Origin: Ceratothoa steindachneri
Taxonomy: Eukaryota > Arthropoda > Malacostraca > Isopoda > Cymothoidae
Length of the DNA: 64,000 bases
Assembly: GCA_963969495.1 (NCBI GenBank)
Contig: OZ018325.1
Location: forward strand, 204,130,739 to 204,194,738
Direction of reading: 5' to 3'
Shown: one piece after another, positions 10,422-21,739 of the stretch
Numbering within the stretch: position 1 is the stretch's first letter
How the letters are laid out: every line of letters starts with the position of its first letter
Made by a program: the position numbers and the translations under genes
The notes under the pieces: generated by a model
Told to the model about the DNA's origin: nothing
The model's input: the letters and a program-made list of their open reading frames with translations, nothing else
Database searches by the model: none

Positions 10422-13400
10422 GCCTGGAGGGCATATTACTTCAATGAAATTGCTGTGGACTCCGGGCCAACTGGGAGGAGCTGCGGAGGCTCGTCTCGTC
10501 CCGTTCCCCGTTAGCTATCGTTTTGCAGGAGACCATGCTAGGCGCGTGCTCCCTGCCCGCCCTTCCGAGGTATAAGGGTCTTGCGACCCCACCACCGCTG
10601 GATGGCCGTGCTGGGGGATGCGCGGTTTACACCCGGCATGATGTCTCCGTTCTTCCTTTCTCTTTAGATACCTCCTTTCAGGCTGTGGCTGTGCAGCTGC
10701 ACCTGAATAGGAGGTATACTATCATTTCTGCGTACATTCCACCGTCAGCTGACTTCGACGCGGGGTACTTCCGCCGCGTCGTGGCACGGTTGCCGAGGCC
10801 CTATCTCTTGCTTGGAGATCTGAACGGCAGGCATCCTCTCTGGGGAGATTACTCAATAAATCCCAGGGGACAAGTCCTTGCCGATCTGATCGAGGAGCTT
10901 GAGATGGGTGTCGTAAACGTGGATGAATTTACGCATCACTCTCCGAGAACCGCTTCATTTTCGTGCCTTGACCTATCTTCGTGCTCTTCGGATGCACAGC
11001 CTGATTTGGATTGGGGGGTGGTCGATGACCTCCATGGTAGTGATCACTTTCCCATTCAAATATCATTTTCAGGGCAACTGCCGCCTGAGAGCCCACCTCG
11101 GTGGTGCTTGGCGTGGGCGCGGTGGCCTGCATTTCAGGAAATGACTGAATTCTCTACCTCAGTCGAGGAGTTTAGGTCGGTAGATGAGGCCGTTGAATTC
11201 TTCTCCGGCGTCCTTCTCCGGCAACCTCATCACCGTGGGCCTGACTACTATTCCTAGGACGTCTGGCTGTTTTGCACTCCGACCATTTCCATGGTGGTCG
11301 GCCGAGTGTGAGACGGCCCTCAAACAGAAGCGTTATGCCTACATGCGCTTTAAGCGCCGCCCGAACGATTTCACTGTCGCTGAATTTCGTCGGGCTAGGG
11401 CTAGGTTCCGGTATATTTGGAAGCACGCCCGCCGCTCTTGTTGGCGGGCATACGTGTCTTCACTTAACGGGAAGACCCCTTTAGCTGAGGTGTGGAATCG
11501 AGTCAAAAGGATTCGGGGCAAGTTTCGCAGGATCCCCCTCCCGTTCTCCAGGAAAATGAGACTGCAATTTTGGACCCCGCGTCCGTGGCGGAATCCTTAG
11601 CAACCGCTTTTTCCGCATTCTCTAGCCGTGATGCTGCTCCGCCAGCATTCATTGCACGTCGTGATGTCGCGGAAGGCCGCCGGCTGGACTTTACCTCCAG
11701 AGGCGCAGAACCCTTCAACGACAAGTTTACTGTGAGTGAGTTGCGTTCCGCTCTCGCTTCGTACGCGGACACCGCCCATGGTCCGGACGATGTCCCGTAC
11801 GCCGTCCCGTACGCCATGCTTCGACACCTGGGTGAGCAAGGCATGGCCTTTCTGTTAGATTTTTTCAATAGGATATGGGTGGAAGGTCTTCTCCCAGACT
11901 CCTGGCGAATCGCTACTGTGCTCGCCTTTCGCAAACCGGGGAGAGATCACTCTACTCCGACCGGTTTCCCCCCAATCTCTCTGACCTCTTGCGTGTGCAA
12001 ATTGATGGAGAAATTGGTAAATGTTAGACTAGCCTTTTTCCTGGACAGCGGAGGCCATCTGTCTTCCGCACACTGTGGCTTCCGCAAGTTCCACTCCACT
12101 TCGGATGCTCTGCTCCGACTCGAAAATGCCGTCTGCGAGGCTTTCCTTCGTAGACAGCACTACGCCACGGTGTTTTTCGATCTGGAGAAGGCCTATGATA
12201 CCGCATAGCGATACGGTATCATGGAGACTCTCCACACGATGGAGGCGAGGGGACGCCTCCCAATGTTTATATCTGAATTTTTGCGAGATCGTCGATTCCG
12301 CGTACGGGTGGGGAGAGCCCTCTCCGGCCCAAAGGAGCAGGAAGAGGGTGTCCCGCAGGAAAGTGTCCTCATTGTCACACTCTTTGCCCTGAGCATCAAC
12401 GGCATCACCTTAGTGCTGCCGGAAGATGTTCTCGCTACGCTCTACGTGGACGACCTTTCGATCTCTTTTGGCGCGGCCCAGATGCCAACTCTGGAGCGTC
12501 GACTCCAACAGGCATTGAACCGTGTCTCTCGCTATGCTGAAGCGCACAGGTTTCGGTTTTCTTTTGCCAAGACTAAGGTGGTGCACTTCTGCCGCCATCC
12601 ACGGCTCCACCCTGACTCAGATTTGTTTCTTAATGGGGTGCGCCTGGATGTGATTGAGTCGCACCGTTTCCTTGGTCTTGTATTCGACCGACGCCTCACC
12701 TGGGAGGCTCATATTCACAGCCTTAGGGTCTCTTATACCCGCGCCATGGACATTCTCCGTTCCGTGACGTTCAGCGCTTGGGGCGCTGATAGGACTACTG
12801 TCCTACTTTTTTATTGATCCTTTGTTCGTTCGAAGCTCGACTACGGATGCGAGTTTTATGCATCCGCAGCCGAGCGTTTATTGCGGAAGGTGGATTCAAT
12901 CCACCACACCGGCCTTGGCCTTGCGACCGGTGCCTTTCGCACTTCCCCCATTGAGAGCCTGTTGGTCGATGCTGGGGAGATGCCACTCGCTCTGCGCCGC
13001 GTGCAGTGCATTACCCGCCTGTACGCGCGAGCCCGGCGCCTCCCTCAGTCACCAACAGCTCTCACTGCTTCCGCAGCTGATCTCGATGGTGCCTATGCCG
13101 CCGAGAGACGCCAGTCATACCCTAAGCCCTTTGGGTTTAGGGCCAGGAAACTCCTTCGAGAGGTAGATATAGCTCTCGGGCTGGTGGCGCCCTTGGTTCT
13201 GCCCAGGACGCCACCCTGGAGGGTACCACATTTGGATACTTGTCGCCACGCCTCTGCTTCCAAAGCTTGTACGGCGCCGGGAGTGTTGCGTTCTACCTTT
13301 TTGCAGCACACATCATGTCACGTGGGAACCGTGCCAGTGTATACGGATGGCTCCAAGTCCCAAGAGGGGGTCGGCTTCCACGCCGTATGTCCTCTGTTTG

Positions 13401-14060
13401 AAGTCAGCGCTCTACCAGGCGCTGCGTCTGTCTTCACGGCCGAGCTGGTGGCAATACACCACTCAGTACGGGAGATTACGCGACGTGCCCGGTTCGGAGA
13501 CCGGATTGTGATCTATAGAGACTCACAAAGCATCCCCTGGTTCGCGATATCCGTGACGCCACGGGTTTGGCGAGCCGGGCAGATGTCGAGATTATCTTCT
13601 GCTGGGTTCCTGGACATGTAGGAATTGCGGGGAATGAGGGCGCCAAAGAGTCCGCGTGGACTCTTCGACCGGACCAGCGTTTCGCTCTTCCTCACACCGG
13701 CTACATGGCAGGAATACGGGCAGCTCTTCGGACTGCTTGGCAAAGAAGATGGGAGATGGTCGAAGGGAACTTAAAGTTGCATGCCATTGCGCTGCGACTA
13801 TTCCCATGGACCTATCCCCCAATGCTGCGGCATCTTCAGGTTGCTTTCTGTCCTCTCCGAATCGGACACATTCGTGTGACGCATCGCTATTTGATGGAGC
13901 GCCCGCCTGTGCCCTATTGCAACGACTGCGTCGTCCCCTAGACTGTTCAGCACATTCTTGTTGAATGTCCCAGTCTGGGTGATCTTCACGCATGATACCT
14001 GTCCCGGTACCAGGATGGGCGGGGTCACTACCGCCTGTCCCTTGTACTCGGGACGAGTGC
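10422..14060 (+). pseudogene. I-group ORF2 of copy 1: EN, RT, RNase H, broken
   Basis: The endonuclease begins near 10440 and keeps LLGDLNGRHPLWGD and HGSDHFPI (to about 11060). A frame change near 11200 precedes the linker. The RT keeps FDLEKAYDTA, EQEEGVPQ and LYVDDLSISFG (12440-12470). The RNase H keeps VYTDGSKSQEG and AELVAIHHSV. It lacks part of the middle after YRDSQS, and NEGAKES replaces the catalytic-Asp segment of copy 3. The C-terminal Cys/His region remains, partly altered (about 13900-13980). Stops include 12206-12208 and 12815-12817. A 12-bp duplication at about 11795-11818 repeats the VPYA codons. Confidence 0.85.
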
Positions 14061-14144
14061 GTGCACTTTGACTTGTGGAATTGTTCACTTTTGGGGGAAG
14101 TTTTTCCAATATTTATCAGTTATTTTTTCATAATTTTATTTTAA

Positions 14145-14219
14145 AGTAGCCTAGTTCTAGGCTGTCGTGTTTTTCAGCGACTTATGCCCAAGTGGACAGT
14201 TGCCAGATGGGCTCTATAA
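14145..14219 (+). other. Conserved 3' UTR hairpins of I-group copy 1
   Basis: The segment contains gcctagttctaggc, a perfect hairpin. It is followed by gcgact...agttgc pairing around a cccaag loop region. The same arrangement precedes the poly-A in copies 2, 3, X and Y. It is a plausible recognition signal for the element's RT (inference). Confidence 0.6.
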
Positions 14220-14234
14220 AAAAAAAAAAAAAAA

Positions 14235-14247
14235 TCCTCATCACATA
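14235..14247 (+). repeat. Right target-site duplication of I-group copy 1
   Basis: tcctcatcacata repeats bases 7579-7591 exactly. CR1 copy A sequence resumes directly after it. Confidence 0.9.
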
Positions 14248-15171
14248 ATCATTCAGCCCAATCGCACGAGACATCCATTCTACCCCAACATCCATTCTTG
14301 GAAGCACACCTGTCACAACACCTTTCATTCTACTTTCTTTCACCTTTTCAATCAACCTCTTGTACCTCTCACGTAACTCCCATGCACCCACTTTCTTCAC
14401 ATCATTCACTCCTACATGTGTAATCACAACCGCATCCCTTGCACAGCCAGACACCAGCTTCTCATACCTATCAGACAGATCTCTCACTCCAGCACCCGGC
14501 AAACACACTCTCAAACCATTCAATCTACTTGCATTCAACTTCCTATCTAAATATCTAACTCGTGAATCACCCATCACAAGCACTTCAGTCAGACTCCTAT
14601 TCCTAACACCCACAGACCTAATTCCATCCCCACTCTTATTCTCATTCAAACTACCAGTCACTCTACCTCCACCCCCATCAGTCATATCACTTCCAGTTAC
14701 TTCCTCTCTTATGGCACTGAATCTATTAGTCAAGCTAATAGGTTCTGTGTCTCTCTGACTCACACACCTATTCTCTCCCTGGCTAACAACCCAACAGAGG
14801 CAACCCTATTCTCACAAAGAACAGGAGAAGCCTCCCTAGCTTCACGTTTCCTAACCACTCTCCACTGTCCTCCATCCTCACTAGGCCTATTTCTAACTAA
14901 TCTAAGGGGGCTAACTTCACTATCCCTAGATCTATCATATCCTACCTCCTTCACCGCCCCTCTACCTTAATTTGAAACATCTAACTGGCCTACCTCACCA
15001 CCTAACCTATTCCCAGCTCTAGGCCTAACACTAAGTTCCCTCCTGAGCTCAGCAACTAACCCCTCCAGCTTACATATCCTCTCTAAATCCTGCATTCTCA
15101 TCCCCTCTAAATCCACAATGCATTCACGCAGCCCACATACAACACATGTATACCCCTCACCAAATACACCA
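14248..15171 (-). pseudogene. CR1 copy A ORF1, N-terminal and esterase core
   Basis: On the minus strand, a Cys-rich start (CVVCGLRECIVDLEG, near 15140-15096) and a short coiled coil (LERICKLEGLVAELRREL) come first. A spacer follows, then an SGNH/GDSL esterase fold with VLVMGDSRVRYLDRKL near 14585 and VVITHVGVNDVKK near 14415. The catalytic DxxH motif lies across the inserted copy 1 at about 7500. Known CR1 ORF1 proteins carry this esterase domain. A stop or frame break lies between about 14970 and 14760, and the 5' end is cut by the CR1 fragment at 15172. Confidence 0.75.
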
Positions 15172-16062
15172 AGCAAGAAATAGGGCAAATAGAGTGCTGG
15201 GTTTCATTAAGAGAAATGTCAGTTACAAAAGTAAGGAGGTTATTCTTAAACTCAATAACTCTTATGTTAGGCCACATCTAGAGTACTGTATACAGGCTTG
15301 GTCTCCACATTTTCGACATGATATTAGCCTTCTTGAGTCAGTGCAATGGAGGGCAACAAAGATTATTCCTTCCCTGAGGCACCTTGAATATATAGATAGA
15401 CTGAGAGTATTAAATATGTTCTCGTTCGTAAGGAGTTGTGTGAGAGGGGATATGATTGAACTCTTTAAAATTTTTTCTGGGATAGATAAATTGGATGTTA
15501 GCAAGTTCTTTGAGTTAGATGATGGAAATTGGACTAGAGGTCACCACTTGAAAATTAAAAAGCAAGGGTGTAGGTTGGATTTAAGAAAATATTTTTTCAC
15601 CAATAGAGTGGTAGACTTCTGTAACAAATTGCTGCGGAGGTTAATAGGTAGTCCAAATTTAAATGTATTTAAGAGTAGGTTGGGTGAGTTTATGGGGAGG
15701 GAATGTTGTGATGGTTCCTAAGTTATGTATATATTAATATTGTTTGTATATATCTATAGCTGCATGATTTAGTTCTTGACAAGCCTTGATTGGTGATACC
15801 CTTGTTTCTGGACACAATCCTCTGGATGTAGTTTTCTTGGGAGTTTGGGTGCCTTAAAAAAAGAGGCCGTTTGACTAGGATGACCTATGATGGGCCCTTG
15901 TGGCTTTTGTCATCTGTTATATTATATTGTGGGTGACTTTTATTTTGTCTTTCCCTGGGGATGGTGCTTTTTGTGGGTGGGTTTTGACGGATGCAGGTGA
16001 CCTTTGATAGGCCCTTGTGGCTTTTGTCATCCGTGAAATTATGTTATGTTATGTTATGTTAA
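15172..16062 (+). mobile_element. CR1-type element, 5'-truncated, plus strand
   Basis: It holds the last ~180 codons of the RT ORF and the full 3' UTR, ending in about four ATGTT units (16038-16060). Its truncation point joins the 5' end of copy A head to head, and its 3' end joins copy C. It is therefore inverted relative to the other CR1 pieces here, and its 3' UTR forms a long-range inverted repeat with 4105-4426. Confidence 0.85.
15174..15721 (+). pseudogene. CR1 RT C-terminal region
   Basis: An open frame covers the RT thumb and C-terminal domain with NRANRVLGFIKRNVSYKSK, YVRPHLEYCIQAWSPHFR, ATKIIPSLRHLEYIDRLRV and RSCVRGDMIELFK, ending at a stop at 15719-15721. The catalytic palm is missing because of 5' truncation. 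It has small differences from copy A, such as an Asn for Tyr in the LNNSYVRP segment. Confidence 0.85.
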
Positions 16063-16775
16063 CTGCATCTGTTTCACATCCCTTATTTATTTCCCTTATC
16101 ATTAGTTCATCTATATCATCAGTCTGCCCAGGTGGTCTGTAAAAAGCTCCCAAATGCACCATTCTATTTTTACTGAACCTAATATCTATCCAAAGTGACT
16201 CAACTCCATCCTGTTTTATTGAAGTATTTAAACTTGAAACAATGTTGTTTTTTATATAGATAATTATTCCTCCACCAATCCTACCTGTCCTTTGACTAAT
16301 GTACATATTATAGCCCTGTAAATCAAATTCACTTATAGTGTCACTAAATTCTATTTCATTAACCCATGATTCAGTAACACATAATATATCTATATCCACA
16401 TCGCTAATATAACTAAATAGCTCATCCTTCTTGTTTCTAAGACTACGAGCATTTGCATAGAAACAATTTAACCCCCCTATCCCTGAAGCACCTCTTCCAA
16501 CCTGAATGTCCTCGCCTCTATTGCCTTGGAACCTATTTGTGTTATCTGCCAAGTCCATTCTAAATTCAGTACTATAATGTCCTCTCATAATTCCCTGACC
16601 ACTATTAGTATCTAGTTTTTCGCCTGCAAAGACTTAATAACACGATCATACTCCTCCCACAACACAGCTACCCCCTTCCTACTCAAATGCAGTCCATCCA
16701 TCGCATACATTTCTTTCATTCCAACAAACCTATCCCACACATCCACAAACATGACACCTTCCATCTCACACATCC
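16059..16775 (-). mobile_element. CR1 copy C: ORF1 end plus endonuclease start
   Basis: Minus-strand reading gives the end of the esterase ORF1 (VMFVDVWDRFVG, YAMDGLHLSRKGVAVLW; stop near 16612). The endonuclease frame follows to 16059, with NCFYANARSLRNKKDEL and LCVTESWVNEIEFSD, and is then cut off. The upstream junction at about 16775 fuses in frame to RT sequence of copy B. The DxxH catalytic pair of the esterase is intact in this piece. Confidence 0.8.
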
Positions 16776-18190
16776 CTTCTTTGAGTAACCTAGGATGAAT
16801 GTTGTGGGGGCCAGATGACTTACTAGTATTTAACTCCAATATAAGCCCTTTAATTATTTCCCTGTTCACACTAACGGTATTCAACACTACTTCCCTTGAC
16901 CTAGAATTATCATCAATTAATCTATCTTGATTCTCTTGTGTAAATACTGAAGAAAAATGATCATTAAGAACATCTAGTATTTCCTCATCAGATTCTTTCA
17001 AAATCCCTTCATATCTAATAGGCCCAATTTTATCACTGTTAGATTTGTTATTAATTCTATAATAGCTAAAGAATTTTCTTGGATCTTTATTATTATTTTG
17101 AGCTAAATTAATTTCTGCCGCCCTTCTGCTCTTCTTAATAATCTTATTTAGTTCATTTCTGGTTGACCTATAATGATTTAAATTCTCAAAAGTACTTTTG
17201 CTCTGTAATCTATGGTATGCCCTTTTCTTTTTAGAAATTTTCCTAGCTATCATTTCTTCCTAATAGCCTTCATAGGAATACACTGTTCCTGGACTATGTT
17301 TAGTATAGTCTTAAACGTGTCCTACATCTCATAAGTATTCTTCCTCCTGAATTCTATATCCCACCTAATCTGATTTAGCAAGTTTCGTAATTTATCGTAA
17401 TCTCCCCTATAAAAATTTGGAGTTTTTGTGGAGTTTGTTGATGTTCTACCTTTCACTATTCCCAAGTTAAAACAAACCATCTGATGATCACTATTTCACA
17501 ATGATTCCCTGCCAGTCAATTCCTGCACCAAGTGATCATCATTTGAAAGAACCAGATCTAAGATATTGCTACCCCTTGTTTGCTTATTAACAAATTGAGT
17601 AAAAAAAATGATCCTCAAGGCATTCTATAAACTTACAACTAGCTCTATCCCTTCCTATCATATTTTCCTAGTCTGCAGAATTTAAATTAAAGTCACCAAG
17701 AATAACTGTATCTACTTCACATCCTTTCCTTAGTTCCCTGATCATTGGCTCATCAATACAGTCTGTCTGTCTGGGTGGTCTGTAAAAGGCTCCCAAGTGC
17801 ATTATCCTATTTTTACTGACCATAATATCTATCCACAGTGACTCAACTTCTTCTTGCTTTATAGAATTATTTAGATTTGAAGAAATGCTATTTCTGATAT
17901 AAATAATCAACGCACCACCCGTCCTAATGTACATATCATAATATGTAGTACAAATTCACTCACGTCGTTAAATTTATTTTCATTAAGCCATGATTCTATT
18001 ACACATTATATCTATATCTTCATCAATAATATAATTAAATAACTCATCTTTCTTATTTCTAAGACTATGAGTATTGGTTAAAGACAACTCAGCCCGCCTA
18101 TCCCTGAAGCACCTCTTTTAGAATGTATACCATCCACTCTATCTCCTCTGCATCTCTTTCCTTTTCCTTCCCCACCCTGTACTCTTATAT
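16776..18190 (-). pseudogene. CR1 copy B ORF2, 5' part, broken
   Basis: The endonuclease is fragmentary, with ESLWIDIMVSKNRIMHLGAF and YRPPRQTD at 17850-17760. The RT N-terminal region is open from about 17253, with KKRAYHRLQSKSTFENLN and DPRKFFSYYRINNKS. It ends at SKSSGPHNIHPRLLKEGM, where the frame runs into copy C esterase sequence. Confidence 0.7.
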
Positions 18191-18211
18191 TTCCCTGACC
18201 ACTAAAAGTAA

Positions 18212-19225
18212 CTAATTTCCCGCCTGCAAATACCCAATGACACTATCTAACTCCTGCCACAACACATCAACCCCAGCCCGGCCTAGATGGAGTCCATCCA
18301 ATGCATACAATGCCTTATTCCCATAAAACCCATTCCAAACATCTACAAACACTAATCCCAACTCCTCACACAGGCCTTTCACATATTCATTCAGTCCAAT
18401 TGCACGAGACAACCATTCCACCCTTACATCCAATCTCGGAAGCACACCTGAAACAACGCCTTTCACTCATCCTTTCAACTAACCTTTTGTACCTCTCTTG
18501 TAACTCACATGAACCCACCTTCTTTACATCATTTATTCCCACATGCGTAATCACAACTGCATCCCTCTCACACCCAGACACCTCTCAGACACATAATTTA
18601 CACCAGCACCCTGCAAACAAACACTCACTCGCTTCCATTTACTTGCACTCAACTTCCTATCTAAATATCTAATCTGAGTCACCCATCACAAGCACCTCAG
18701 TCATCCTCCTAGTCCCCATAGGCCTAGCATTACCCTCCCTCCTGTTCTCATTCAAACTACCACTTATTTCACTTTCTGGCACAACCACATCAGACAAATC
18801 ACTTTCAACCTCTTCCTCTCTCAGGGCATCAAATCTGTTAGTCAACCTAACAGGTTCCATGTCTCTCTCTTACTCACAGACCTAACCTATCTATTCTATC
18901 CATATTCACCCACCATTCATCTTCACTCACATTAGTCACTTCTTTCTCTCCAGTCCCTAGTCTAGGCCTATCTTCCACCCTCCTGGTCCCAGCCGCATTC
19001 TTCATGCGTACACTCTCATGCCTTCTCACTTCATTCACCAACTCACTTAATCTCTTGTACTCATCACACAACCGACTCACCTCTACCAAAGCTACATTTG
19101 CCCTAGTCACATAACAAACCAGGCATTCAGATACACTTGCTCTTCTTTCAACACCACAAAAATCACAAACTTCATACGCTGCTTATATCAAAAGTCACAC
19201 TCACATCATCCAAAGCAACAGCCAT
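18212..19225 (-). pseudogene. CR1 copy B ORF1, esterase type, broken
   Basis: The likely start codon is the minus-strand ATG at 19225-19223. The first codons are followed by a shifted frame carrying a CxxC...CxxC finger (CDFCGVERRASVSECLVC) and a coiled-coil spacer (LVEVSRLCDEYKRLSELVNE). The esterase parts are LVMGDSD, VVITHVGINDVKK and YALDGLHLGRAGVDVLW, so all SGNH landmarks are visible but spread over several frames. The stop is at 18212. Confidence 0.7.
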
Positions 19226-19260
19226 ACTGAGAAACTTTTCAAAATATAATTAAAAATTCC

Positions 19261-20689
19261 TTTATTATTATGTCTAATACTCAGTTAACTATCTTCCCAA
19301 ACTTAAATATATTACACCAAAGCATCAAAAATGAAAAAATGTCACTGAATAGATAGGTCTCTGAGAACACGAATGATTGCTACTGACTAACAAATTCGAA
19401 CATATATCTGTATTTTTGAATTCATTTTTCTAAAGAAAAAAAGTTTGAACCAGTCAGCTATTTTTTATTAGTAAATCATGTAATTATGATATTTAATTAT
19501 TTTAATAAAGTTTAATTCATATTATGCCAGAAAGTAGAGGGTACAGAATGCCCTTTTACGTCTGGCAGGGAGGACACAGAAATATTTGCAAAACATTATA
19601 TGAGCGCTCTTGTTTAAACTGCTTAGTGTAGAGATGGGAGGAAAAGTATCACTATAATCAGAGCCAAAACGAATGGTGTCAATAAAATTTTGAGTAGAAA
19701 ATAATTGAATTATTTTTTAAAAAACCTCTAGCACTGAGAATAATGCCTTGAATTAAAACCAACGCAATCAAAGTGTTAATATATATCTCAATTTTTTCAT
19801 TTGAATATGAATTCTTGCTTTACAGGGATCTTTTCTTTCACACCTATAAACTTCTGTTTCCTTATCTGCACTATATCAAAAACATGGATAAAACCATCAC
19901 TTTCAAATTTTGCCTTTCCACATTTTGATATTATATTCATGGATATGTTTATGGTCTAAGAAAAGTTTAATCAATAAAATACTTGAACTTTAATAAATTA
20001 TTAAAGTGACACTCATAAAAACTGAATTGTATATGAGTTCAGGATATCTAAAAAGTTCAGAAACCAGGATTTTAGGTGAGCCAGTTCATCAACTCAAAAA
20101 AAGATATCTAAGACACAACTGAATTTAAAATTGAAAAACCTTTTCTATTTATACTCCTCTTTGCTGAAAAAAATCTCATTCTTTGTTAAATTTGATGGTT
20201 CCAAGAGTTACATCTTGATGCTGGAAAAGGAGCAATTAGTAGAATCCCTCAAATTTCTTCCCCATAAATATTTAGAATTGTGCAGGAAACTTTGTAATGT
20301 TTGAAACCAGGCCTGGTCAGTTTTTTTAGGGTACAATAGACATAGGTAGTTTGTGTGTGAGCTCCATCAAATATTGACTAAATTTAATCAGTTGAAAATA
20401 ATCAATATAATCTATAAATATTTATAACAGGTCAGCCATTATCCTAAAGCCAAAATGCTTTGGGTATTTTATTTAAGATTTTGCCCCTATTTATAATTCA
20501 TTTTCCAAATGCATAGCTTAACAATATACCAATATGCTTCATTTATGTATGATTGTATGTATGATTATTAATACTAAAGTATGCATTCAATATGCATCAT
20601 TTATGTGTCACTATAACGTCTGTCCACAGTTATTAACTAATTTTATCTATATTTCTAGTTTTAAAATTTCAGTGGTAATTATTTTTGAA
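19261..20689. other. AT-rich spacer, nothing recognised
   Basis: No open frame of note, no clear repeat and no conserved motif was found. The composition is strongly AT-rich. Confidence 0.6.
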
Positions 20690-21560
20690 AGTATTTAGAA
20701 ACTCATCATTAACTAAAGCTTGGAACTTTCCCTTATATAACTTTTGTTTAAAAGTTAATATCCAGATATATCCAAATATATTAACCAAATCTTGGTTAAA
20801 AAAAAACAATTGTTTCCTTCTAGGCTAAGGCTCTATCTAGTGCTCCACTAAATTGGGTAATTAGTTTTTTTTTTCCCTTATATAACTTTTGTTTAAAAGT
20901 TAATATCCAGATATATCCAAATATATTAACCAAATCTTGGTTAAAAAAAAACAATTGTTTCCTTCTAGGCTAAGGCTCTATCTAGTGCTCCACTAAATTG
21001 GGTAATTAGTTTTTTGCAATTTTGTAAAAAATTAAATTAAAACAGGATGATTACATAATCACCACAAAGTTAAGTCAAGAAAAATCTTTTTGAAATATTT
21101 AGAAATGCGACATTAATGCTTTCATCTTCAAAGATATACTTTTTAATTAAAAAATTAGTAAGGGAAATATTTCGTAAACAGATAAAACTGGATCTTGTTA
21201 AAAAACTAGTTGTTTTCTTGTAGGCTAAGGCTCTAGTATTCAACCAAATTTAGTAAAATCTGTGATTTATTTTTGTGTAATTTTATTAAAAAAAAAATAA
21301 AATCATGTTGACAATGACATAATCTCCAACAAAGTTAACTTGGCGCAAAAGCTCTTCCAGGTATTTAGAAACTCAGCATTAACACTTGCAACTTCAAAGA
21401 TATAATTTTTAGTTAATAAAATAATAAGGAAAAATGCTTAACCAGAGAAAATCAGAGCTTGGTAAAAAAAACCTAATAGTTTACACTTAGGCTAAGGCTC
21501 TAGTGCTCTACCAAATTTTGTAGAAATTGATCCACTAGTTTTTGAGAAAGTTTGAACAAG
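20690..21560. repeat. Diverged tandem repeat with one recent 145-bp duplication
   Basis: The motif taggctaaggctcta recurs near 20822, 20967, 21222 and 21489. Each is preceded by a related ttggttaaaaaa-type stretch, and gtatttagaaactc/atgcg boundaries recur near 20690, 21095 and 21360. The first interval is a near-exact 145-bp duplication (20730-20874 and 20875-21019). The others are diverged units of about 255-267 bp. Confidence 0.8.
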
Positions 21561-21739
21561 AAAGATCACTGTCGATCACATAATTTTACTTCCTTGTCAA
21601 AAGTTTTTAACACTGACATTTCTTTTCAAGATTTAAAAAAAAAGTTTATCTGATTGACCTTATAATTTTTAACAATGGTTTCACTGAACAGGGTCTGTGC
21701 CAAAAATAGTCCGTGCCAAAAAGGGTCTATGCTGAAACA

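Larger units (their letters stand above)
7592..14234 (+). mobile_element. I-group non-LTR retrotransposon, copy 1, full length, degenerate
   Basis: The element begins ccctgtaaggggcgcggc, the same 5' end as copies 2 and 3. It ends in a 14-16 base poly-A after the conserved 3' UTR hairpins, and is bounded by a perfect 13-bp target duplication. Order: 5' UTR, ORF1 (about 8099-10420), ORF2 (about 10422-14060), 3' UTR. Compared with copy 3 it has many stops and frameshifts, a short deletion near 8340, an inverted block at 9590-9757 and a deletion within RNase H near 13530. It sits inside ORF1 of CR1 copy A. The I-group call rests on zinc-knuckle ORF1 plus EN-RT-RNase H ORF2; the exact clade (I, Nimb or Loa-like) cannot be settled by eye. 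Confidence 0.9.
16776..19260 (-). mobile_element. CR1 copy B: ORF1, endonuclease, RT start
   Basis: Minus-strand order: ORF1 start near 19225, a Cys-rich segment, GDSD near 18672, the end of the esterase at 18212, endonuclease remnants 18190-17660, linker 17650-17260 and the RT N-terminal region 17253-16776. It is truncated in the RT at the junction with copy C. It is clearly a different subfamily from copies A and C, as its endonuclease and ORF1 differ at many positions. Confidence 0.8.

Noticed and set aside
4105..16062. Twin-priming (5' inversion) of a single CR1 insertion
   Set aside because: The minus-strand copy A has its own complete 3' UTR, which a 5'-inverted segment would lack; two separate insertions or recombination fit better.
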